A stretch of DNA of 64,000 bases from Sphingopyxis sp. YR583 (GTDB lineage Bacteria; Pseudomonadota; Alphaproteobacteria; Sphingomonadales; Sphingomonadaceae): NCBI RefSeq assembly GCF_900108295.1, contig NZ_FNWK01000001.1:124001-188000 (forward strand). Reading direction: 5' to 3'. How positions within the stretch are numbered: position 1 is the first letter of the stretch; the number at the start of each line of letters is the position of its first letter. The notes beneath the pieces are model-generated. The model was not told the DNA's origin, did not search any database, and saw nothing but the letters and a program-made list of their open reading frames with translations. Below are positions 38,909 through 47,746 of this stretch, piece after piece. The position numbers were made by a program, and so were the translations under genes.

Positions 38909-40146
38909 GTGAGTCCCGACACGCCCCCCCGCCTTCCGCGCTCGCGCCGTTCCGCTATCCGGCGTTTCGGGCGATCTGGGTCGCGAACCTCGCCTCGAAC
39001 ATGGGGTCGATGATCCAGTCGGTCGCGGCGGCGTGGCTGATGACCGAACTCACCCAATCGCATCTGCTGATCGCGCTGGTGCAGGCGGGCGCGACGATCC
39101 CGATCATGCTGCTCGGTATCTTCGCCGGGGCGATTGCCGACAATTTCGACCGGCGGCGGGTGATGCTCGCGGCGCAGACAGGAATGCTGATCGTCTCCGC
39201 CCTGCTGACGCTCACGACCTATCTCGATGCGATCTCGCCGTTGACGCTGCTCTTCTTCACCCTCGCGGTCGGATGCGGGACGGCGCTCAACGGCCCGGCG
39301 TGGCAGGCATCGGTGCGATTGCAGGTCGGGCCGAAAGATCTGCCACAGGCGATCGCACTCAACACCATCGCGTTCAACCTTGCACGCAGCGCGGGCCCGG
39401 CTCTTGGTGGGATGCTGGTGGCGATCGTCGGCACCGCCGCCGCCTTCGGCCTCAATGCGCTCAGCTATCTGGCGCTGATCGTCGTCCTGCTGCGCTGGCA
39501 TCCCGAAACCGTTCCTCCGCGCCGCACGCCCATGCTGACCGCCATCGCCGCCGGCATCCGGTTCTGCGCACATTCGGATCCCGTACGCCGCGTGCTGATC
39601 CGCGGCTTTGCGTTCGGTTTCGGCGCTGCGGGGTTCCAAGCCCTGCTCCCCTCGCTCGTCCGCGACCGACTGCACGGGACCGAGATCATCTATGGCCTGT
39701 GCCTCGCGGCGTTCGGCGCGGGGTCGATATTCGGCGCACTTTGGGTCGGCGCCGCGCGGCGCCGCTGGGGAAGCGACCGCGTGGTGACCGCAGCCTCGCT
39801 CGTCTTCGCCGCCGCGATGGTCCCCGTTGCGCTGACCGCCAGCCTGCCCCCGGTGATGATGGCCGCATTCGTTGCGGGCGCCGCGTGGGTGTCGACGCTG
39901 ACGACGCTCAATGTCGCGATGCAGCTCCGATCGCCCGAGGAAATCCTTGGCCGGTGCCTGTCGATCTATCAGGCCGTCACGTTCGGCGCGATGGCGCTCG
40001 GCGCCTATGCGATGGGGCTGGTCGCGGACCTCAGTTCGCTGCCGGCGGCGATCCTCGGATCGGCGGGCTGGCTTCTGCTGTCGGCGCTCGTCCTGCGCTT
40101 TATCGCTCCGATGCCCCACCGCGACGAGGGCCGGCTGCTGCCCTGA
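38909..40146 (+). CDS. MFS transporter (MFS_3/enterobactin-exporter-like), possible frameshift at the start
   Basis: About 410 residues with twelve predicted membrane helices; TM1 is FRAIWVANLASNMGSM onward, the MFS motif A loop is IADNFDRRRVML, and the rest (AWQASVRLQVGPKDLPQAIA, LARSAGPALGGMLVA) fits the MFS_3 group of small-molecule exporters. The frame has no ATG before 39001, which would cut into TM1. A GTG at 38909 would give a natural N-terminus (VSPDTPPPPSALAPFRYP), but it is in frame only if the C7 tract at 38924-38930 had eight C's. Either a sequence error or a real frameshift is possible. Substrate unknown. Confidence 0.75.
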
Positions 40147-40149
40147 TCG

Positions 40150-41097
40150 TCAGCCGGCGGTGTCGATCGTGAAGCGGCTGTTCGACAGTTGCAGTTCGTC
40201 GCCGCAATGGCTGCACGCTGCGACCATGTTCAGATCGTGTCCGCACGGACGGTGGGTGAGCAACAGCGGCGGGCCGCGTTCGTCGGAGAACCAGCGATCA
40301 CCCCACTGCAGCAGCGCGAGCAGTACGGGATAGAGATCCCGGCCCTTCGCGGTCAGCCGATATTCGACGCGGTCTGCATGCGCCGAATAAGGGACAGTCT
40401 TCAAAATCCCCTGCCGCACCAGCCGTTCGAGACGACCGGTCAGGATATTGGTCGCCATCAGCGTATCGCGCTGGATATCGTCAAAGCGGTTGATGCTCGT
40501 GAACATCGCGCGGACGACCAGCGTCGCCCAGCGGTCGCCGAACAATTCGATCATCGTATCGACGAGCGGCCGTCCGCCCGGCCGCCGCGCGCCGATCTCG
40601 CCATTGAAGCGGCGGCGTTCATAGTGCGGTACCACCTGCGCAAGCCCCGGTCCCTCGCGCCAGTCGACGTCGCGCGGGTCGATTTCCGCATGACAATGTC
40701 GGCAGGCCGGCACCGGCTCGGTCGCATGGCCGCACGTGGCATGGTGCAGACGGACCTGGAAATCGCGACTGTCCGATTCCCATTTATGCTGCCAGCGCAG
40801 CATCATCAGCGCGTTGGGAAACTGGTCGCGCCCCTTTTGCGTGAGCACATAGTGAAAGCCCCGCCCACTTTTTTTGGGCACTTTGGCAAGGCAATCCTCT
40901 TCGACCAGCTTTTTGAGACGGCCATTCACCACCGAGCGCGCGAGGCCCGTGCGCGCGACAAACTCGTCGAAGCTGTGCGTGCCAAGAAATGCCTGCTCCA
41001 TCAGCAGCAGCACCGGAACGTCGCCGACGACATCGAGCGCGCGCCAGATCGAACAGGCCCTGATCGTGCGATCGTGTTTCAAATCAGCCGTCCTCAC
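40150..41097 (-). CDS. Tandem-domain HxlR-family transcriptional regulator
   Basis: The 315-residue product contains two HxlR-type winged-helix domains: residues about 10-105 (CSIWRALDVVGDVPVLLLME, GLARSVVNGRLKKLVEEDCL) and about 175-275 (MIELFGDRWATLVVRAMF, MATNILTGRLERLVRQGIL). Each is followed by a Cys/His cluster (HATCGHATEPVPACRHCH and HRPCGHDLNMVAACSHCG), possible metal sites. Usual HxlR proteins are one domain acting as dimers, so this may be a built-in pseudo-dimer. It is next to the TonB receptor and the carotenoid-oxygenase operon, its likely targets; convergent with the MFS gene. Confidence 0.88.
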   Translation of the reverse strand: MRTADLKHDRTIRACSIWRALDVVGDVPVLLLMEQAFLGTHSFDEFVARTGLARSVVNGRLKKLVEEDCLAKVPKKSGRGFHYVLTQKGRDQFPNALMMLRWQHKWESDSRDFQVRLHHATCGHATEPVPACRHCHAEIDPRDVDWREGPGLAQVVPHYERRRFNGEIGARRPGGRPLVDTMIELFGDRWATLVVRAMFTSINRFDDIQRDTLMATNILTGRLERLVRQGILKTVPYSAHADRVEYRLTAKGRDLYPVLLALLQWGDRWFSDERGPPLLLTHRPCGHDLNMVAACSHCGDELQLSNSRFTIDTAG

Positions 41098-41151
41098 TGT
41101 CCCCGCCCCTAAACGAAGCCCGGGTGACCGGCAAGGCTGGCACCTGCGGCA

Positions 41152-41176
41152 GGAGGGCGGTGCTGGGCCGCCCTCC
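41152..41176 (-). terminator. Hairpin downstream of the TonB-dependent receptor
   Basis: GGAGGGCGG (41152-41160) and CCGCCCTCC (41168-41176) form a perfect 9-bp stem with a 7-base loop, 8 bases past the receptor stop. No T-run follows on the minus strand, so termination may be partial. Confidence 0.55.
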
Positions 41177-41184
41177 CCCTCGCA

Positions 41185-43473
41185 TCAGAAGCGCCCGGTC
41201 AATTGCACCGCAATCGTGCGCGGACGATCAACGATGCCGTTATAGGCATTGCCGGCGTTGCGCGTGATCGTGGTCGCGAGCGGCATCGAACTCGCGGTTT
41301 GCAGGATGCGCTGGTTGGTCAGGTTGCGGCCGATCAGCGCGACCTCCCACCGATCGTCGACCTGCGCGAGCGCAAGCCGCGCGCCGAGCTTCACATAGCC
41401 GTCCTGATGCGTGCGGGGGTCGAGATTCGCAGACGCGATATAGGAGGAAGAGAAGTCCGCGTTGACGTTGAACGCCACCTTCATGTTGGTGGTGACGGGC
41501 GTCGTATAGTCGAGGTTGAGGTTGCCCGACCATTTGGGACTGAGCGCATTGCGCTTGCCCGAATAGTCGCAGAAACCGTTCGCGCCCGGGGTCTGCAGAT
41601 AATAGCATTGGCCGTCGGTGAAGTTCGAGAATTTGAAGTCGAGATAGGCGACCGCGCCGCTGATCGTCAGCCCTTGCGCCAGCGCCGCGCGGAAGTCGGC
41701 CTCGACACCCTGCGTGCGCGCTTCGGCGGCGTTGCGGACGTTGAAGTTCAGCGTACCGTCGAAGATGTTGACCTGAAGATCCTTGTAATCGGTGCGATAG
41801 AGCGACAGGTTGAAGGCGACATTGCGGCCCTTGTATTTGAGGCCCGCCTCGAAATTGTCGGCGCTTTCGTCCTCGAACATGAAGGCGCCCGGCTTTGCGA
41901 CGGTGGTCGAACCCGGAAGCGAGTTCGAGCGGATGTCGAACCCGCCCGCCTTGGTGCCCTTCGCGTAAGACGCATAGAGCATCAGATCGTCGGTTGCGTC
42001 ATACTGGACGTTGACCATCGGATTGAAGCTGTCTTCGCTGAGTTTGCCCGACACGCTGTGCGCCTCGATATTGAGCGCGCGGAAGGTGGCGGCAACGATC
42101 AAGGGGTTGAAGGTGTTGAGCGGCCCCTGCACGATCGCGAGGCTGCGGCTCCCGCTCTTTTTCTCATGGTTGAAACGCGCGCCCGCCGTGATGCGGAGCT
42201 GGTCGGTGACCGACAGCTCGCCCTGTGCGAAGGCCGAGATCAGGTCCGACTTCTGCGCATAATCGCGGTCGTTGCGCGTATCGCCCAGCGCGTTGAACGG
42301 CGCACCCAGGGCGAGGAAGGTCGAATTGAAGCGGGTGAAGTCCTGCACGTCGAGCTTGGCATGCTGATAATAGACGCCCGCGATATAGTTGAACGCCTCG
42401 CCGCCCGGCGAGGTCAGGCGGAGTTCCTGGCTGAACTGGCGATAATCCTCGCGGAGGTTCGTTCCGTCGAGGAAGCTGATGCCCGAAAAATCGACGTCGA
42501 CGATCTCGCGCGTCTTGTAGTCGAGCAGCGACGAAACCGAGGTCAGCGTATGCTCGCCGACTTCGAGATCGGCGTTCAGCGTCGCGCCGAAAACCTTGTT
42601 CTTGCTCTCATAACCATTGTCTTCGCGGACATAGTCGGGGGTGGTGCTGACGAAGAACGGACCCTGGAAGACGGTGTTGTAGTTGCCGACCGCGCCGAAC
42701 ACGTCGCGCGGCTGTCCCTTCATTTCGAAATCGGCATATTCCAGCTTCAATTCGGCAGCGAACGGCCCGCCCTTGTCGAGTTCGAGCTTGCCGCGGAAAT
42801 AATATTCGTCGACGTTCGGCTCGTCACGATCGAGCTTCTGGTTGTAGAAATAACCGTCCATCGAGCGGTGATAGCCGACGACGCGCGCCTCGATCCCTTC
42901 GCTCAGCGGCCCCGAGAGGACGCCCGTGAGCTGGAATTCCTTGTGGTTGAATTCATAGAGGCCGCTGACCGAGCCTTCGAATTCGTCGGTCGGGCTGCGT
43001 GTTGTGATGTTGACCGCGCCCGCGATCGCATTCTTGCCGAACAGGGTCGGCTGCGGGCCGCGCAGCACCTCGACGCGCTCCATGTCGACGAGCGGCAGGC
43101 GCGAGAGCTGGTCGCGGCCGTAATAGACGCCGTCGACGAACATCGCGACCGACTGTTCGAAACCCTTGTTGTCGCCCGAGGCGATGCCGCGGATCGCGAT
43201 GCGGTTGGCGATCGCGGTCTGGGTGATCTTGAGGTTCGGGACCGACGAGGAAATCTGTTCGAGGTTGGTCTGCCCGTAGCTTTCGACCTGCTTGCCGCTG
43301 ACCGCCGAGATCGAAATCGGCACGTCCGACAGGCCTTCGGCGCGCTTCTGCGCGGTAACGATGATTTCTTCGAGTCCGCCCTGGTCCTCGGCGGGCGCGG
43401 TGTCCTGCGCAAAGGCGATACCGGGGCTGGCGAGCGCCGATGCAGCGAGCAGCGCGACCAAATGCTTTTTCAT
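41185..43473 (-). CDS. TonB-dependent outer-membrane receptor of the catabolic locus
   Basis: Imports a specific ligand across the outer membrane with TonB energy. The 762-residue product has a signal peptide (LVALLAASALASPGIAFAQ), a TonB box-like LEEIIVTAQKR, a plug domain (SDVPISISAVSGKQVESYG, MFVDGVYYGRDQLSRLPLVD, VEVLRGPQPTLFGKNAIAG) and a barrel with long loops ending in VQLTGRF. GGGAGGGAGAG upstream supports the ATG. It is divergent from the five-gene catabolic operon and next to the tandem HxlR regulator. It belongs to the large sphingomonad receptor group, often for hydrophobic carbon sources rather than siderophores; ligand unknown. Confidence 0.93.
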   Translation of the reverse strand: MKKHLVALLAASALASPGIAFAQDTAPAEDQGGLEEIIVTAQKRAEGLSDVPISISAVSGKQVESYGQTNLEQISSSVPNLKITQTAIANRIAIRGIASGDNKGFEQSVAMFVDGVYYGRDQLSRLPLVDMERVEVLRGPQPTLFGKNAIAGAVNITTRSPTDEFEGSVSGLYEFNHKEFQLTGVLSGPLSEGIEARVVGYHRSMDGYFYNQKLDRDEPNVDEYYFRGKLELDKGGPFAAELKLEYADFEMKGQPRDVFGAVGNYNTVFQGPFFVSTTPDYVREDNGYESKNKVFGATLNADLEVGEHTLTSVSSLLDYKTREIVDVDFSGISFLDGTNLREDYRQFSQELRLTSPGGEAFNYIAGVYYQHAKLDVQDFTRFNSTFLALGAPFNALGDTRNDRDYAQKSDLISAFAQGELSVTDQLRITAGARFNHEKKSGSRSLAIVQGPLNTFNPLIVAATFRALNIEAHSVSGKLSEDSFNPMVNVQYDATDDLMLYASYAKGTKAGGFDIRSNSLPGSTTVAKPGAFMFEDESADNFEAGLKYKGRNVAFNLSLYRTDYKDLQVNIFDGTLNFNVRNAAEARTQGVEADFRAALAQGLTISGAVAYLDFKFSNFTDGQCYYLQTPGANGFCDYSGKRNALSPKWSGNLNLDYTTPVTTNMKVAFNVNADFSSSYIASANLDPRTHQDGYVKLGARLALAQVDDRWEVALIGRNLTNQRILQTASSMPLATTITRNAGNAYNGIVDRPRTIAVQLTGRF

Positions 43474-43527
43474 GAAACTCTCTCCCTCCCACCATCGTCA
43501 GGTTGGTCCCGCGATGTTTTTCTGGCC

Positions 43528-43564
43528 TTGCGACTCATACCGGCTTTAAGTATCGTTATGCAAG
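43528..43564. promoter_or_regulatory. Interleaved divergent promoters and possible operator
   Basis: Plus strand: TTGCGA (43528-43533), 17 bases, TATCGT (43551-43556), reading into the flavoprotein operon. Minus strand: TTGCAT (43563-43558), 17 bases, GTATGA (43540-43535), reading into the receptor. The two promoters occupy the same 36 bases, flanked by inverted arms CTTGC (43527-43531) and GCAAG (43560-43564). A bound regulator could switch both; assignment is by eye. Confidence 0.4.
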
Positions 43565-43590
43565 TCAGATAATTTGAGAGAGGATTAAGA

Positions 43591-44559
43591 GTGCCGAAAC
43601 ACGGCCTTCCACCGGCGCTGACGCGCAATTTGCGCCTGCCCGCGATCGCGGCACCGATGTTCCTCGTCTCGGGCCCCGAAATGGTGATCGCCGCCTCGCG
43701 CTCGGGCGTGATCGGCAGCTTCCCTGCGCCCAATGCGCGCACGTCGGCGGACCTTGAAGATTGGGTGAGCCGGATCGACGCCGCCTTGTCGAACGATCCC
43801 GAGGCGGCGCCCTGGGCGGTCAACCTCGTCGTCCATCCGTCGAACAGCCGCCTGCCCGAAGACCTCGCCTGCGTCGTGCGCCACAAGGTACCGCTGGTGA
43901 TCACCGCGCTCGGTAGCCCGGCGCGCGTCGTCGAGGAAATCCACAGCTATGGCGGACTCGTCTTCGCCGACGTCAATTCGGTCGGCTTTGCGCGCAAGGC
44001 CGCGGCGGCCGGAGTCGATGGTCTCGTGCTCGTCGCGGCGGGCGCGGGCGGGCATACCGGCGCGACCGCGGGCTTCGCCTTCGTCGAGGAGGTAAGGCAG
44101 TTCTGGGACGGGCCGCTCGTGCTCGGCGGTGCCATCTCGACCGGCCATGCGGTGCGCGCCGCCGAAATATTGGGCGCCGACCTTGCTTATCTCGGTACCT
44201 CGCTGATCGCCTGCGCCGAGAGCATGGCGGTCCAGCCCTATAAGGATATGGTCGTCGCGGCGGGTGCCGAGGATATTGTCCCGTCGAAGGGCATCACCGG
44301 CGTCACCGCCAACTGGCTGAAATCGAGCCTGATCGCCGCAGGCTACGACCCGGCGAACATGCCCGAAGACAAGCGCCCGAACTTTTCCGACGCACAGGAT
44401 GACGCCAAGGCGTGGAAGAATGTCTGGTCCGCCGGACAGGGTGTGGGCGCTGTTCGCGGGGTCGAACCCGTCGCGACCATCGTCGACCGCCTTGTTCAAG
44501 AATATGATGCCGCCGCCGCAAGGCCGCGCTTTGCTGCCGCCGAAGGAGTCCCCGCATGA
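43591..44559 (+). CDS. Nitronate monooxygenase-like FMN protein
   Basis: A 322-residue TIM-barrel FMN enzyme of the NMO/2-nitropropane dioxygenase group, starting at GTG 43591 after AGAGAGGA. Motifs: IAAPMFLVSGPEMVIAASRSG, GLVLVAAGAGGHTGATAGF with the conserved His region and GGAISTGHAVRAAEILGADL, all FMN-binding. Members of this fold also act as steroid-ring or acyl-CoA oxidoreductases in catabolic clusters, so nitronate is not necessarily the substrate. First gene of the operon, overlapping the next by four bases (ATGA). Confidence 0.88.
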   Translation: MPKHGLPPALTRNLRLPAIAAPMFLVSGPEMVIAASRSGVIGSFPAPNARTSADLEDWVSRIDAALSNDPEAAPWAVNLVVHPSNSRLPEDLACVVRHKVPLVITALGSPARVVEEIHSYGGLVFADVNSVGFARKAAAAGVDGLVLVAAGAGGHTGATAGFAFVEEVRQFWDGPLVLGGAISTGHAVRAAEILGADLAYLGTSLIACAESMAVQPYKDMVVAAGAEDIVPSKGITGVTANWLKSSLIAAGYDPANMPEDKRPNFSDAQDDAKAWKNVWSAGQGVGAVRGVEPVATIVDRLVQEYDAAAARPRFAAAEGVPA

Positions 44560-46052
44560 CCGCCGAGCTCGTCGACACGATCCGCACCACGATCCAGCCG
44601 AACGACCACCCCTATATGAAGGACGCATGGCGACCGACCTATAATGAGTGGAACGCGATCTTCGCGAACGGCGATGCAGAGGTGATCGGCAATATCCCGA
44701 CCGACATCGACGGCGTTTACGTCCGCACCGGCGAGAACCAGATCCACGAACCGATCGGGCGCTATCACCCCTTCGACGGCGACGGTTTCATCCACGCCAT
44801 CTCGTTCAAGGACGGCCGCGCCAGCTATCGCAGCCGCTTCGTGCGCACCAAGGGATTCGAGGCCGAGAAGGAAGCCGGCCGCTCGCTGTGGGCGGGGCTG
44901 ATGGAGCCGCCGCACAAATCGACCCGCCACGGCTGGGGCGCGCAGGAGTGGCTTAAGGATTCTTCGTCGACCGACGTCGCGATCCATGCGGGCAAGATCA
45001 TCTCGACCTTCTACCAATGCGGCGAGGCCTATCGGCTCGATCCCTTCACGCTCGAACAATATGGCACCGAAAGCTGGGTACCGCTCGACGGCATTTCGGC
45101 GCATTGCAAGGTCGATCTGGCGACCGGAGAATTGATGTTTTTCAATTACTCGAAGCACGCACCTTACATGCATTATGGGGTCGTCGGAGCGGACAACAAG
45201 CTCAAGCATTATATCCCGGTGCCGCTCGCCGGTCCGCGGCTGCCGCACGACATGGCGTTCACCGAGAACTATACGATCCTCAATGACATGCCGCTCTACT
45301 GGAACGAAGAGTTGCTCGAGCGGAAGCTGCACGTCGTCCAGTTCCATCCCGACGAAAAGACGCGCTTCGCAATCATCCCGCGCCACGGCCAGCCCGAAGA
45401 CATCCGCTGGTTCGAGGCCGAACCGACCTACACGCTCCACTGGCTCAACGCGTGGGAGGAAGGCGACGAGATCATTCTCGACGGCTATTATCAGGAAGAG
45501 CCGATGCCGAAATCCTATCCGAACGCGCCCGAAGGGCTCGAGCGGATGATGGCCTATCTCGATCAGGGTCTCCTGAAGCCGCGCCTTCACCGCTGGCGCT
45601 TCAACCTCAAGACCGGGAAAACGACCGAGCAGCGGCTCGACGACCGCGACCTCGAATTCGGCATGTTCAACCATCGCTATGCGGGCAAACCCTATCGCTA
45701 CGCGTACAGCGCGATCCCCGAGCCCGGCTGGTTCCTGTTCCGCGGCCTCGTCAAGCACGACCTGAACGCCGGCACCAGCGAGGAATATGAATTCGGCCCG
45801 GGCCGCTTCGGCAGCGAAGCCCCCTTCGCGCCGCGCATCGATGCGAAGGACGAGGATGACGGCTATCTCGTCTCCTTCATCGCCGACCTAGAAACCGACC
45901 GATCCGAATGCGTGCTGATCGACGCGAAAAATGTCGCGGCGGGGCCGGTGTGCCGGATCATCCTGCCCGAGCGTATCTGCTCGGGAACACACACGGTGTG
46001 GGCGAGCGGCGACGATATCGGCATGGGTCCGAACAGCGTGCTGGCCGCCTGA
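44556..46052 (+). CDS. Carotenoid cleavage oxygenase family enzyme
   Basis: A 498-residue non-heme iron dioxygenase of the RPE65/carotenoid oxygenase family, which splits C=C bonds in carotenoids, apocarotenoids or stilbenes to aldehydes or ketones. The four iron-binding His are visible: His183 (ISAHCKVD), His231 (RLPHDMAF), His295 (YTLHWLNAW) and His479 (SGTHTVWAS). The N-terminal HPFDGDGFIHAISF is also typical. No signal peptide, so it is cytoplasmic. The start overlaps the flavoprotein stop; the acyl-CoA ligase follows after one base. Substrate class cannot be read from sequence. Confidence 0.93.
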   Translation: MTAELVDTIRTTIQPNDHPYMKDAWRPTYNEWNAIFANGDAEVIGNIPTDIDGVYVRTGENQIHEPIGRYHPFDGDGFIHAISFKDGRASYRSRFVRTKGFEAEKEAGRSLWAGLMEPPHKSTRHGWGAQEWLKDSSSTDVAIHAGKIISTFYQCGEAYRLDPFTLEQYGTESWVPLDGISAHCKVDLATGELMFFNYSKHAPYMHYGVVGADNKLKHYIPVPLAGPRLPHDMAFTENYTILNDMPLYWNEELLERKLHVVQFHPDEKTRFAIIPRHGQPEDIRWFEAEPTYTLHWLNAWEEGDEIILDGYYQEEPMPKSYPNAPEGLERMMAYLDQGLLKPRLHRWRFNLKTGKTTEQRLDDRDLEFGMFNHRYAGKPYRYAYSAIPEPGWFLFRGLVKHDLNAGTSEEYEFGPGRFGSEAPFAPRIDAKDEDDGYLVSFIADLETDRSECVLIDAKNVAAGPVCRIILPERICSGTHTVWASGDDIGMGPNSVLAA

Positions 46053-46053
46053 G

Positions 46054-47745
46054 ATGATCGTCGCGGGAGAGGATAAAAGGCGACGGCATCGCGACAGCGG
46101 CTGGTGGGGCGACAAGACCTTTGCCGACCTGTTTTTCGCCAATGCGGTGGAGCACCCCGACCGGCTGGCGCTGGTCGATGCGCCCAATCGCCGCGATTTC
46201 GCTTTCGGCGAGCCGCAACGGCTGACCTATGCCGAGCTTGAGGCAGAGGTCGACCGGATCGCGGGCGCCCTGATCGTCGCAGGCATCGGCAAGGACGATG
46301 TGCTGCTCGTCCAGCTTCCGAACATCAGCGAATTCGTCGCACTATATTTCGCCGCCGCGCAAATCGGCGCGATCGTCAGCCCGGCGGCGGTGCAATATCG
46401 CAGCCATGAGTTGAAGGGGATGATCGGCGTCGTTCGGCCCAAGGCGTTCGTTTGCGCGACGACGGTCAAGGGATGCGACCATGTCGGCGTAGCACAGCCG
46501 CTGCTGAACGGCATCGCGCTGATGACCTTCGGCCCCAACCCGCCTTCGGGTGCGCTCGACCTGTCGGCCGCAAAAGGCGACGAAGCCGCCCTTGCCGCGC
46601 ATGTCGCGGCGAACCCGGTCGATGCCGACGACATCTTCACCATCTGCTGGACCTCGGGCACGACCGGCGTGCCCAAGGGCGTGCCGCGCAGCCACAATCA
46701 CTGGATCGCGGTCGCGGGCGCCGGATACGAAGCGATGAAGGTCGGACCGGGCGACGTCCTTCTCAACCCCTTCCCGCTCATCAATATGGCAAGCATCGGC
46801 GGCATCACCATGTGCTGGCTGACCAGCGCGGGAACGATGGTGCTGCACCATCCCTTCGATCCCGGCATATACCTCAAACAGATCGCGACCGAACGCCCCA
46901 GCCTGACGATCGCACCGCCAGCGGTGCTCAACATGCTGCTCCAGAATGAAGCGCTGCTCGCTTCGGTCGACCTCTCCAGCCTGCGCGTCATCGCCTCGGG
47001 CTCGGCGCCGCTCGCGCCAGCGATGGTGCGTGGGTTTCAGGAAAGGCTTGGCATTATCATCGTCAACGTATTCGGGTCGAACGAGGGGATGAGCTTCATC
47101 ACCGGCGAGGGCGACATGCCCGACCCCGACAAGCGCGCGAGCCTGTTTCCCCGCCGCGGCACCTATCAGCGCCCCTATGGCGAGGGCCGAGCCCCGAATA
47201 TCGAAAGCAGGCTCGTCCCGCCCGGCGGCGGCGATCCGATCGAGGCGGACGGCGTATCAGGCGAGTTGCAGATCCGCGGCCCGACCTTGTTCGAGGGTTA
47301 TCACAACGCTCCCGACCGCACTGCCGAGGCCTTTACCGACGACGGCTGGTTTCGCACCGGCGACCTGTTCGAGATCGCCGAGGGCGGCGATTTCTATCGC
47401 TTCGTCGGGCGCTGCAAGGATCTGATCATCCGCGGCGGGGTGAATATCTCGCCCGAGGAGATCGACCAGCTGCTCGGCGGCCATCCGCTGCTGGCGGAGG
47501 CGTGCGTATTCTCGCTCCCCGATCCGACGATGGGCGAGCGTATCGGCCTCGCCTATGTGCCGCGCGGCGCCGACGATGTCGGGATCGGCGAGGTCGCCGA
47601 TTATCTGCGCGGGCACGACCTCGCGGTGTTCAAATTGCCCGAACGCCTGTTCCGCTTCGACGTCTTGCCGCGCAACGTCACCAACAAGGTGATGCGCAGC
47701 GAAGTGCGCGACATGGCGCTCGCCACTCTCGAAAAGGAAGCCTGA
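46054..47745 (+). CDS. AMP-forming acyl-CoA synthetase
   Basis: A 563-residue adenylate-forming ligase that activates a carboxylate to its CoA thioester. The P-loop TSGTTGVPKGVPRSH, the A5 region VFGSNEGMSF, DGWFRTGDLFEIA (A7) and RCKDLIIRGGVNISPEEID (A8) and the C-terminal Lys in NVTNKVMRSE are all present. It is close to 2,3-dihydroxybenzoate/cyclohexanecarboxylate-type ligases. ATG 46054 is chosen since it lies one base after the carotenoid-oxygenase stop; the frame is open further upstream. It should activate an acid from the locus substrate. Confidence 0.92.
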   Translation: MIVAGEDKRRRHRDSGWWGDKTFADLFFANAVEHPDRLALVDAPNRRDFAFGEPQRLTYAELEAEVDRIAGALIVAGIGKDDVLLVQLPNISEFVALYFAAAQIGAIVSPAAVQYRSHELKGMIGVVRPKAFVCATTVKGCDHVGVAQPLLNGIALMTFGPNPPSGALDLSAAKGDEAALAAHVAANPVDADDIFTICWTSGTTGVPKGVPRSHNHWIAVAGAGYEAMKVGPGDVLLNPFPLINMASIGGITMCWLTSAGTMVLHHPFDPGIYLKQIATERPSLTIAPPAVLNMLLQNEALLASVDLSSLRVIASGSAPLAPAMVRGFQERLGIIIVNVFGSNEGMSFITGEGDMPDPDKRASLFPRRGTYQRPYGEGRAPNIESRLVPPGGGDPIEADGVSGELQIRGPTLFEGYHNAPDRTAEAFTDDGWFRTGDLFEIAEGGDFYRFVGRCKDLIIRGGVNISPEEIDQLLGGHPLLAEACVFSLPDPTMGERIGLAYVPRGADDVGIGEVADYLRGHDLAVFKLPERLFRFDVLPRNVTNKVMRSEVRDMALATLEKEA

Positions 47746-47746
47746 C

